Shown here piece after piece: positions 1-8,200 of a DNA stretch of 23,134 nt (positions within the stretch are counted from its first letter, which is position 1; each line of letters begins with the position of its first letter). The DNA comes from Clostridia bacterium (GTDB lineage: Bacteria > Bacillota > Clostridia > TANB77 > CAG-508). Location of the stretch: assembly GCA_022790685.1 (NCBI GenBank), contig JAAVXQ010000038.1, positions 1 through 23,134 of the forward strand, given 5' to 3'. The notes beneath the pieces are model-generated. The model was not told the DNA's origin, ran no database searches, and saw only the letters and a list, made by a program, of their open reading frames with translations. The translations under genes were made by a program, and so were the position numbers.

Positions 1-1
1 A

Positions 2-784
2 GAAGCAGGTGTTCATTTCGGACATCAAACAAGAAGATGGGATCCTAAAATGGCTGAATATATATTCCAAGCTAGAAATGGAATCCATATAATCGATTTA
101 CAAAAAACATCAAAAAAATTAGACGAGGCTTACAAATTTATTAAAGAACAATCAGAAGAAGGAAGAACAGTTCTTTTTGTAGGAACAAAAAAACAAGCAC
201 AAGAATGCATTAAAGAAGCAGCAGAAAAATGTAATATGTACTATGTTGACCAAAGATGGTTAGGTGGTATGCTTACAAATTTCAAAACTATCGAATCAAG
301 AATTCAAAGATTAAGAGATTTAGAAAAAATGCAAGAAGATGGTACTTTTGAAGTTTTACCAAAAAAAGAAGTTATAGGATTAAAAGGTGAAATGGAAAAA
401 TTAGAAAAAAATCTTGGTGGAATTAAAGATATGAAAGAAATGCCAGGAGTTATGTTTGTAGTTGATCCTAAAAAAGAAAGAATAGCAATATTAGAAGCTA
501 GAAAATTAGGAATACCAGTTGTTGGTTTAGTTGATACAAACTGTAATCCAGAAGATGTAGATTATCCAATTCCAGGAAATGATGATGCTATAAGAGCAGT
601 TAAATTAATAGCTGATGTTATGGCAAATGCTGTTATTGAAGGAAGACAAGGAGAAGATGCTGAAATTTCTTCAGAAGATATGAATGTTTCAGAAACAGAA
701 GAAGTTACAGATATGGAAGAAGTTGTAGCAGAAAAAACAGAAGCTGCTAAAGAATCAGAAGCAGAAACTGAAGTAAAAGAATAA
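2..784 (+). CDS. rpsB: 30S ribosomal protein uS2, 5' end outside window
   Basis: Ribosomal protein S2 of the small subunit. The reading frame is already open at base 2 and gives EAGVHFGHQTRRWDPKM, the conserved start region of the family, so only about ten N-terminal residues are missing; the ATG at 50 is internal. Further family signatures are the ARNGIHIIDLQKT stretch, VDQRWLGGMLTNF, and the VDPKKERIAILEARKLGIPVVGLVDTN region. The last 45 or so residues (from about GRQGEDAEISS) form a Glu-rich acidic tail beyond the usual core, a common variable extension. It is followed by a hairpin and then tsf, the standard bacterial rpsB-tsf order. Base composition matches the neighbours. Identification is certain. 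Confidence 0.97.
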   Translation, partial: EAGVHFGHQTRRWDPKMAEYIFQARNGIHIIDLQKTSKKLDEAYKFIKEQSEEGRTVLFVGTKKQAQECIKEAAEKCNMYYVDQRWLGGMLTNFKTIESRIQRLRDLEKMQEDGTFEVLPKKEVIGLKGEMEKLEKNLGGIKDMKEMPGVMFVVDPKKERIAILEARKLGIPVVGLVDTNCNPEDVDYPIPGNDDAIRAVKLIADVMANAVIEGRQGEDAEISSEDMNVSETEEVTDMEEVVAEKTEAAKESEAETEVKE

Positions 785-792
785 TGAAATAT

Positions 793-837
793 AAGGCTTC
801 AATTCGACATTTAAGATATGAATAGAAGCCTTTATTT
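793..837 (+). terminator. Hairpin between rpsB and tsf (terminator or attenuator)
   Basis: AAGGCTTC (793-800) pairs with GAAGCCTT (825-832). After an A-A mismatch, ATTC (802-805) pairs with GAAT (820-823), leaving a 14-nt loop. The tract after the stem (TATTTG) is only weakly U-rich, so partial termination that reduces tsf relative to rpsB is plausible. Read-through is expected because tsf follows. Confidence 0.6.
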
Positions 838-864
838 GTATAAATATAATATTAAAATTATATA
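836..864 (+). promoter_or_regulatory. Possible weak promoter for tsf
   Basis: TTGTAT (836-841) and TATATA (859-864) are separated by 17 bp, just after the rpsB hairpin and 30 bp before the tsf start. In such AT-rich DNA chance matches are common, so this is tentative. Confidence 0.3.
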
Positions 865-893
865 CGGATAAAATAAAATTAGGAGGTAGAAGG

Positions 894-1769
894 ATGATAA
901 CTGCAGAATTAGTAAAACAATTAAGAGAGAAAACAGGTGCAGGAATGATGGACTGCAAAAAAGTTTTAACAGAGACTAATGGAGACATGGAAAAAGCAGC
1001 AGAGCTATTAAGAGAAAGAGGAATTGCAAAAGCAGCAAAAAAATCAGGAAGAGTTGCAGCTGAAGGTTTAGTATGTGCATATGTTGAAGAAAATAAAAAA
1101 GTTGGAGCAATAGTTGAAGTAAATGCAGAAACAGACTTTGTTGCTAAAAATGAAGACTTTAGAAGCTTTGTAAAAGATATAGCTGAAATAGTTGCTATGC
1201 AAAATCCAACAGATGTTGAAGGATTATTAGAATTAAAATATAAAAATTCAGATAAAACTGTTAGAGAAGAATTAACAGAAAAAATTGCAACAATAGGTGA
1301 AAATATGACAATAAGAAGATTTGTAAGATTTGAATCACAAGGTTTAGTCGAAAGCTATATTCATGGAGATGGAAAAATTGCTGTATTAGTTGACTTTGCA
1401 AAAGGTGAAACAGAACTTGCTAAAGATGTATGTATGCAAATTGCAGCAGCAAAACCAGAATATTTAAAAAGAGAAGAAGTACCAAGTGAAAAAGTTTCAA
1501 AAGAAATGGAGATACTAAAAGCACAAGCTATGAATGAAGGAAAACCAGCAGAAATAGCTGAAAAAATGGTACAAGGAAGAATTGGAAAATTCTATTCTGA
1601 AATATGCTTAGTGGATCAAGAATTTGTTAAAGATCCAGCTGTTAAAGTTGGAGATTTAATTAAAAATAAAGGTGCAGAAATAGTAAGATTTGCAAGATTT
1701 GAAAAAGGTGAAGGAATAGAGAAAAAAGAAGAAAACTTCGCAGAAGAAGTTATGAAACAATTACAATAA
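894..1769 (+). CDS. tsf: Translation elongation factor Ts
   Basis: EF-Ts, the guanine-nucleotide exchange factor that recycles EF-Tu after each elongation cycle in the cytoplasm. The start ATG at 894 is preceded by AGGAGG (881-886). The N-terminal UBA-like domain (about residues 1-55) shows VKQLREKTGAGMMDCKKVL, and the hallmark TDFVAKN motif that contacts EF-Tu is at residues 80-86. The dimerisation/core region follows. At 291 aa it is normal for the family. It lies directly downstream of rpsB, as in most bacteria, and is closed by a strong terminator. Nothing unusual. Confidence 0.97.
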   Translation: MITAELVKQLREKTGAGMMDCKKVLTETNGDMEKAAELLRERGIAKAAKKSGRVAAEGLVCAYVEENKKVGAIVEVNAETDFVAKNEDFRSFVKDIAEIVAMQNPTDVEGLLELKYKNSDKTVREELTEKIATIGENMTIRRFVRFESQGLVESYIHGDGKIAVLVDFAKGETELAKDVCMQIAAAKPEYLKREEVPSEKVSKEMEILKAQAMNEGKPAEIAEKMVQGRIGKFYSEICLVDQEFVKDPAVKVGDLIKNKGAEIVRFARFEKGEGIEKKEENFAEEVMKQLQ

Positions 1770-1781
1770 GAAGCTTTTATT

Positions 1782-1820
1782 AAAATAAATGTAGACATTT
1801 TGTTTACATTTATTTTTTTT
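1782..1820 (+). terminator. Intrinsic terminator after tsf
   Basis: The arm 1782-1796 (AAAATAAATGTAGAC) pairs with 1802-1816 through 15 pairs with one G-U, around a 5-nt loop, and runs into an eight-T tract ending at 1820. It closes the rpsB-tsf unit. Confidence 0.9.
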
Positions 1821-1859
1821 AGAAATTTTGTAGTAAAATTTCTAAATTTAATATATAAT
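1820..1859 (+). promoter_or_regulatory. Dyad and probable -10 upstream of the DUF2207 gene
   Basis: A perfect inverted repeat (TAGAAATTTT 1820-1829, spacer GTAGT, AAAATTTCTA 1835-1844) sits just upstream of a consensus -10, TATAAT at 1854-1859. No good -35 is seen; TTGTAG at 1828 has 20-bp spacing. The dyad overlaps the expected -35 position, so it may be an operator or activator site. The -10 is fairly clear, the dyad's function is inference. Confidence 0.4.
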
Positions 1860-1891
1860 TTTTATATAAAATTATGATTTGGGAGATAGAA

Positions 1892-3839
1892 ATGAGAAGA
1901 AAAACACTAATATTTACAATAATATTTTTAGCACTTTTATTTTTACTAACAGTAAATTCATATGCAGGAACACAAAGGTGGGACTCTTTAAATTATGATG
2001 TGATTTTGAATGTAGATGGAAGTATGAAGGTAGTAGAGACTTGGAATATAAAAATAAGTAATACAAATACATTATTTAAAAATTTTAATTTAAATACAAT
2101 AAGCTCATCTAATGATATTATGGATGTTCGAGTATCAAGAGTAGAAGATGGTCAAGAAAATTTTTTAGAACAAATATATGAACAGCAGTATCATGTAGAT
2201 AGTGGATGTTTTTATGCCTTACCTATACAAGATTCAAAATTTGAAATCGCTTGGAATGTAGGATTAGATAATTCCTCTGCTACAAAAACATATAAACTTT
2301 ATTATACTATTAAAGATGCAGTTAGAGTATATAAGGACTGTTCAGAATTTTATTGGATGTTTTTAGGAGAAGAGAATGCTATTTCTGGAAGAAATGTTAC
2401 AGGAACTATAAAACTACCTAAAGCAGTGAGTGATATAGAAAAAATTAGAGTTTGGGGACATGGAGAATTATCAGGAGATATTGAAAGATTTTCTAAAGAT
2501 ACTATTAAATTTTCCTTAAACTCATTACCAGCAAATTCTATGTTAGAAGTAAGAGTTGTTACAGAAGAAAATATCTATACAGATTCTATAAATAATTATC
2601 CAGTATATAATTTGGATAAGATTATAGAAGAAGAAACTCAATGGACAAATGAAGCGAATGCAAAAAGGAATCAAGATAAATTTAAATACTATTTATTTAT
2701 AGTAATTAATTTATTAGTGATTTTGTTTTTTACAAAGAGAGTAATAAAAATTCGAAAAAAAGGTGAAAAAATAATAGAAAATTATATATATCCAGAAATG
2801 GAAATAGAATATTTTAGAGAAATACCAGATGAATTAAATGCAACACCTGCTAGAGCATCTTTTATAATGAACTATGAAAATAATGGAAGTTCCTTCGCAA
2901 AAGTTGATATATCTAAAATATTTGCTGGTACAATACTAGATTTATCACTTAAAGGATTACTGGAATTTGAACCTATAGATAAAAATGATATTAGAATTTT
3001 CTTAATTCAGAAATCAGATATAAAATTAACAGAAGATGAAACTTTAATTTATGATATGCTAGTAAAAGCAGTTGGAATAAGTGATTCAATAACTACTAAA
3101 GAACTTGCAAATTATTCAGCAGAAAACTATGAATATGTATATGGAACTCTAAGTAAAATGGGTAAAATAGTTGAAAAGTTTGAAATAGAATCTGGAATAA
3201 TAGATGAAAAAAAAGCAAATATAGTAAAAAAATGGAGACAAAGCTTTACTAGATATTTGATTATGACATTTGTTATTTTCTGGCTTATTATTTCCATATT
3301 TGCAATTGGTTTATTTATAATAGCAACATTAGTTATAAGTTTTATAGGATCAATTGCTTGTGCTCGTGCACATTGGAAAAACATTACTAAACTTGGCGAA
3401 TTTTCAGAAAAAGGAACCTTATATAAGCATCAGTGGCTAGGCTTAAAAAAATATATGGAAGATTATTCTTTATTAAAAGAAAAGAAGGTTCCAGATATTG
3501 TTTTGTGGGAGAAGTTTTTAGTATATGCTACAACTTTTGGCATTTCCAAAAAAGTTATAGAACAGTTAAAAGTTGTTCACCCAGAAATGTTTATGACAAT
3601 GAATAATGATTATTCTAATGCATATTCAAGATATACTTATTGGCAAATTGTTTCAAATAATAGTTATGGTATAGAAAGTTTTAATACTTTGAGCAACAAC
3701 TTAGAAAGAGCTTACGATTCTGCTAGATCTGCTTATAATTCTGCTCACTCCTCTAGTAGTAGCAGTAGTGGTTCTGGTGGAGGATTCTCTGGCGGAGGTG
3801 GTGGCCGGAGGCGGCGGTGGAGGCTGCGGAGGTCGTTAA
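1892..3839 (+). CDS. DUF2207 membrane protein, Gly-rich tail needs a +1 shift at 3806
   Basis: Predicted membrane protein of the DUF2207 family; function unknown. I start it at ATG 1892, which has GGGAGA (1881-1886) five bases upstream, rather than the in-frame ATG at 1874. The N-terminus (MRRKTLIFTIIFLALLFLL) is a signal peptide. An extracytoplasmic beta-rich domain follows (RWDSLNYDVILNVDGSMKVVE), then a membrane segment near residue 262 (YLFIVINLLVILFF), a cytoplasmic region, and two further hydrophobic segments at about residues 455-490. The C-terminus is Ser-rich then Gly-rich. In the unshifted frame the tail becomes RRRRWRLRRSLK and ends at 3844. Skipping C3806 gives GGGGGGCGGR and a stop at 3837-3839, the Gly-rich ending typical of the family, 648 aa in all. 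Confidence 0.8.
3803..3809 (+). other. +1 frameshift site 1: GGC CGG A in the DUF2207 gene
   Basis: In-frame CGG at 3806-3808, the first CGG codon met by the ribosome in this gene. Omitting C3806 gives GGA and continues the glycine-rich tail through TGC GGA GGT CGT TAA. The unshifted frame runs through further CGG and AGG codons into an Arg/Trp-rich tail. The GC-rich repeat makes this the site most open to a sequencing explanation. Confidence 0.6.
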
Positions 3840-3887
3840 AATAGATATGTAAATTTAAGACAGTATAGTTCTTAAGATAGCATTTTA

Positions 3888-3910
3888 ATTATAAATTTAA
3901 AATTTATAAT
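3888..3910 (+). repeat. A/T-only inverted repeat upstream of a promoter
   Basis: ATTATAAATT (3888-3897) and AATTTATAAT (3901-3910) are perfect complements around a 3-nt spacer. No U tract follows, so it is a poor terminator. It lies about 20 bp upstream of the -35 at 3929 and could be a binding site; equally, such dyads arise by chance in DNA this AT-rich. Confidence 0.3.
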
Positions 3911-3928
3911 CAAAAAATAAATAATAGG

Positions 3929-3957
3929 TTGATTTTTGATTAAAAGTATAGTAAAAT
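3929..3957 (+). promoter_or_regulatory. Promoter upstream of the small ORF and carAB
   Basis: TTGATT (3929-3934) and TAAAAT (3952-3957) with 17-bp spacing; expected start about 3964. No better promoter is visible between here and carA, so it may drive both the small unit and, by read-through of the hairpin at 4115, the carAB operon. Confidence 0.5.
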
Positions 3958-3995
3958 CTTTTAAGATGTAAATAAGTAGAAAGGAAAATGTAGAG

Positions 3996-4136
3996 ATGTT
4001 AATATTAAATAGCTTTAAAATAATAAACAATGCATATTTAAATTTTATGGCTATTTTATCTCTAATAGTTTTATTTACATTCTCAAAGTTTTCAAAATTC
4101 AATAATTTTTATTTAAAAAACACTAAATTTATTTAG
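3996..4136 (+). CDS. Possible 46-aa small membrane protein or leader peptide
   Basis: A short ORF with AAGGA (3981-3985) ten bases before ATG 3996. The peptide begins MLILNSFKIINNAYLNF and has one hydrophobic stretch (MAILSLIVLFTF), then a Lys/Phe/Asn-rich end. It lies between a promoter (3929-3957) and an intrinsic terminator (4115-4146), and its stop codon TAG falls inside the terminator stem. That makes either a free-standing small membrane protein or a leader peptide for the downstream carAB operon possible. I do not recognise the sequence. Codon bias in a short AT-rich ORF gives little support, so it could be chance. Confidence 0.35.
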   Translation: MLILNSFKIINNAYLNFMAILSLIVLFTFSKFSKFNNFYLKNTKFI

Positions 4137-4146
4137 TGTTTTTTTT
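4115..4146 (+). terminator. Intrinsic terminator (possible attenuator) before carA
   Basis: AAAAAACACTAAAT (4115-4128) pairs with ATTTAGTGTTTTTT (4131-4144), and the T run continues to 4146. carA starts only about 45 bp later with no convincing promoter in between. The hairpin may therefore act as an attenuator for carAB rather than only ending the small unit. Confidence 0.8.
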
Positions 4147-4192
4147 AGGATATAAGAATAGTAGTTAAATATTTTAAGGGAAGGATGAAAAA

Positions 4193-5271
4193 ATGGAAGG
4201 ATATTTAGTTCTAGAAAATGGAGAAATTTTTGAAGGAGAAAGAATAGGATTTAATACAGATACTGCTTGCGAAGTAGTTTTTAATACAGCTATGGCGGGG
4301 TATATAGAAACTTTTACAGATCCCTCTTATGCAGGTCAAGGAATTGTAATGACATATCCACTTATTGGAAATTATGGAATTATACCAGAAGATTATGAAT
4401 CTGAAGGAATTTATGCAAAAGCTGTTTTTATTCATGAAATGGCAGAATTTGAAAGTAATTTTAGGGCAAAATCAACTTTAGATAAATTTTTGAGAGATTA
4501 TAGAATACCAGGACTTACTAATATAAATACAAGAAAGCTTACAAAAATATTAAGAGATTCTCGGAACAATGAGAGGATATTTAACTTCTAATATTGATAA
4601 TATGGAAGAAATAATGAATAGAATTAAAGAATATAAAATAGGCAATATTGTAGAAAAAGTTACTTCAAAAACAGCCAAAACATATGGAAGAACAAGACCT
4701 AAACAAATAGCGCTTATGGATTTTGGTTTTAAACATAATATAGTAAATTCATTATTAAAAAGAGATGTTGGAGTTACAGTATATCCAGCTAATACTTCTG
4801 CTGAAATGATATTAGCCACTAGACCAGATGGAATAATGTTATCAAATGGACCACGGAGATCCTGAAAGTTGCAAAACTCAAATTGAAACAATAAAAAAAC
4901 TATATAAAACAAATATACCAATACTTGGAATATGCTTAGGGCATCAATTAATGGGACTAGCAACTGGAGCTACAACAGCTAAACTAAAATATGGGCATAG
5001 AGGACCAAATCATCCAGTAAAAGATTTAGCATCAGGAAGAGTATATATAACTTCACAAAATCATGGATATTATATTTTAGAAAACAGTATAAATCCAGAT
5101 ATTGCAGAAGTATCACATATAAATTTAAATGATAATACTGTAGAAGGCTTAAGATACAAAAATAAAAATATATTTACAGTACAATTTCATCCAGAAGCCT
5201 GCCCAGGTCCACAAGATACGGGATATATATTTGATGAATTTATAGATTTAGTAAAAGGGGGAAATAAATAA
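4193..5271 (+). CDS. carA: Carbamoyl-phosphate synthase small subunit, two +1 shifts (4562, 4854)
   Basis: Glutaminase subunit of carbamoyl-phosphate synthase; it hydrolyses glutamine and passes ammonia to CarB for pyrimidine and arginine synthesis. The start ATG 4193 follows AAGGGAAGGA. The protein is encoded in three frames: 4193-4561 (123 aa), 4563-4853 (97 aa) and 4855-5271 (138 aa), total 358 aa, the usual length. The N-terminal CarA domain (FNTAMAGYIETFTDPSYAGQ, GLTNINTRKLTKILR) is in the first part. The amidotransferase domain has Cys247 in ILGICLGHQ, and His332/Glu334 in QFHPEACPGP. Both junctions restore conserved glycines (RDS-GTMRG and SNGP-GDPE). Each shift skips a C in front of GGA. 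Without shifting, translation stops at 4589-4591, well before the catalytic triad. The stop TAATG overlaps carB by one base, implying coupling. No other sign of decay is visible. Confidence 0.9.
4559..4565 (+). other. +1 frameshift site 2: TCT CGG A in carA
   Basis: In-frame CGG at 4562-4564. Staying in frame adds nine codons and stops at TAA 4589-4591. Skipping C4562 gives GGA ACA ATG AGA GGA, i.e. GTMRG, the conserved CarA continuation of the RxxGxMxG type. No Shine-Dalgarno-like stimulator is seen immediately upstream. Confidence 0.75.
4851..4857 (+). other. +1 frameshift site 3: CCA CGG A in carA
   Basis: In-frame CGG at 4854-4856 in the second carA frame. Staying in frame gives Arg-Ser and then TGA at 4863-4865. 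Skipping C4854 gives GGA GAT CCT and restores LSNGPGDP, an essentially invariant CarA motif, so the position of the shift is fixed to within about a codon. Confidence 0.8.
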
Positions 5272-8200
5272 TGCCAAGAGATGAGAGAATAAAGAAAGTT
5301 CTTGTAATAGGTTCAGGGCCAATTATAATAGGACAAGCAGCAGAATTTGATTATGCAGGAACACAAGCATGTAGAGAACTAAAAAAAGAAGGATTAGAAG
5401 TTGTTTTAGTAAACTCAAATCCAGCAACAATAATGACAGATAAAAATATGGCAGATAAAATATATATAGAACCTCTTACAGTAGAAACTATAAAGAAAAT
5501 TATAGACAAAGAAAGACCTGATAGTATACTTCCAAATTTAGGAGGACAAACAGGACTTAATTTAGCTATGGAACTTGCAGAGTCAGGATTTTTAAGAGAA
5601 AAAAATGTAAGACTTTTAGGAACAGGAACAGAAGGAATTAAAAATGCAGAAGATAGACAAGCTTTTAAAGATATGATGGAATCAATTAATGAACCTTGTA
5701 TTGCAAGTAAAGTAGTTGAAAATATTGATGATGCTGTAGAATTTGCAAAAGGAATAGGTCTTCCTGTTATTGTAAGACCAGCATATACTTTAGGAGGAAC
5801 AGGTGGAGGAATTGCCTATACAATAGAAGAATTAGAAGAAATTGCAGGAAGTGGATTAAGACTTTCAAGAGTTCATCAAGTCTTAATAGAAAAATGTATA
5901 ACTGGTTGGAAAGAAATAGAATATGAGGTGGTAAGAGATAAAAATGGAACTTGTATTACTGTATGTAATATGGAGAACATTGATCCTGTTGGAGTACATA
6001 CAGGAGATAGTGTAGTTGTTGCGCCTTCACAAACTTTATCTGACAAAGAATATCAAATGCTTAGAACCTCAAGTATAAAAATTATTTCAGCTTTAAAAAT
6101 CGAAGGTGGATGTAATGTTCAATTTGCATTAAATCCAACAAGCTTTGAATATGCTGTAATAGAAGTAAATCCAAGAGTAAGTCGTTCGTCTGCATTAGCT
6201 TCAAAAGCAACTGGTTATCCTATAGCGAAAGTTGCAACTAAAATAGCGATAGGGTATACATTAGATGAAATAAAAAATGAAGTTACAGGAAAAACTTATG
6301 CATGTTTTGAGCCAGTATTAGATTATGTGGTTGTAAAAATACCAAAATGGCCATTTAAAAAATTCTTAACAGCAAACAGAGATTTAGGAACTCAAATGAA
6401 GGCAACAGGAGAGATAATGTCAATAGCTACTAACTTAGAAGCAGCTCTTATGAAAGGAGTACGTTCACTAGAAGAAAATGTTGATTGTTTTAGATTAGAC
6501 AAATTAAGAGATTATACAAAAGAAGAAATTGAAGAAAGATTAAAAAAAGTAGATAATGAAAGATTATTTGTTATAGCAGAAGCCATAAGAAGAGAAATAT
6601 CAGTAGACAGAATTCATGAAATTACAACAATAGATAGATTTTTTATAGGTGCTATGTATAAAATAATAAGAATGGAAAAAGAACTTGAACTAAATCAAAT
6701 GAATTCTAGAATGCTTTTAAAAGCGAAAAAAATAGGATTTACTGATAAATTGATTTCTAAAATAAGTAGAAAATCAGAAGAGGAAATTAAAGCTTTAAGA
6801 AAAGAATATAATATATTAGCAAACTTTAAAATGGTTGATACTTGTAGTGCTGAATTTGAGGCACAAACACCATATTATTATTCAAGTTATGATGAAGGTA
6901 ATGAAGCTATTTCAGAGGGCAACAGCAAAAAAGTAATGGTACTTCGGATCAGGACCAATTAGAATAGGTCAAGGTATAGAATTTGACTACTGTAGTGTTC
7001 ATGGTGTATGGGCATTAAAAAAACATGGATATGAAACAATAATAGTAAACAATAACCCTGAAACAGTAAGTACAGATTTTGATATAGCTGATAAATTATA
7101 TTTTGAACCTTTGACTAAAGAAGATGTTGAAAATATAGTAGATGTTGAAAAACCATATGGAGCAATAGTTCAGTTTGGAGGTCAAACAGCAATAAAATTA
7201 ACAAAAGCATTATCTGATATGGGAGTTAGAATACTTGGAACCGCAGAAGTAGATATGGATAGAGCAGAAGATAGAAAAGAATTTGATGAAGCATTAAACA
7301 ACTGTGGAATATTAAGACCAAAAGGAAGTACAATATTTACTGTAGAAGAAGCAAAACAAGTTGCAAATAGATTAGGATATCCTGTTTTAGTTAGACCATC
7401 ATATGTTTTAGGAGGACAAGGAATGGCAATAGCATATGATGATACTGAAATAGAAGAGTATATTAATGAAATAAATACAGTAGCCCAAGAACACCCTATT
7501 TTAGTAGATAAATACATACTTGGAAAAGAAGTAGAAGTAGATGCTATTTGTGATGGAGAAGATATATTAATACCAGGAATTATGGAACATTTAGAAAGAG
7601 CAGGTGTTCATTCAGGAGATAGTATATCAGTATATCCTACACAAAATGTAGAAAAAATACATGAAGATAAAATTATAGAATACACATCTAAAATAGCAAA
7701 AGAGCTAAATATAATAGGAATTTTAAATATACAATTTATAATAAGTAATGGAGAAGTATATATTATAGAAGTAAATCCACGTTCAAGTAGAACAGTTCCA
7801 TATATAAGTAAAGTAACTAATTTACCTATGATAGAAATTGCTACAAGAGTAATATTAGGAGAGAAATTAAGAAATTTAGGATATGGAACAGGATTATATA
7901 GAAAAAGTGAATATATATGTGTTAAAATGCCAGTATTCTCATTTGAAAAAATAAAAAATGCTGATACTTCTCTAGGCCCAGAAATGAAATCAACAGGAGA
8001 GGTTTTAGGAGTATCAACTAAATTTGAAAATGCTGTTCTTAAAGCTTTTATAGGAAGTGGAGTAAATATAAAAACAAATGGTAATATATTAATTACAGTA
8101 AGAGATAAAGATAAAGAAGAAATGCTTCCACTTGCACGTAAATTTAAAAATAAAGGTTTTAATATATATGCTACTAAAGGAACAGCATCATTTTTAGAAG

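Noticed and set aside
19..21. CGG trinucleotides at 19, 4296, 5219, 8982, 9696, 13291, 14719, 15271, 17146, 22649 and 22694 as further shift sites
   Set aside because: All are out of frame (codons such as TTC GGA, GAC GGA, GCG GGG, CCG GAA), and the genes read through normally. This shows CGGA as a string is tolerated; only the zero-frame CGG codon coincides with a shift.
3888..3910. Terminator of the DUF2207 gene
   Set aside because: The hairpin is A/T only and lacks a following U tract; kept only as an inverted repeat.
4569..4865. Separate gene starting at ATG 4569
   Set aside because: It is the middle of CarA; ATG 4569 is the Met of GTMRG and lacks an RBS.
4550..4963. Minus-strand 137-aa ORF opposite carA
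   Set aside because: Shadow of the carA coding strand; hydrophobic low-complexity product, no RBS or promoter seen.
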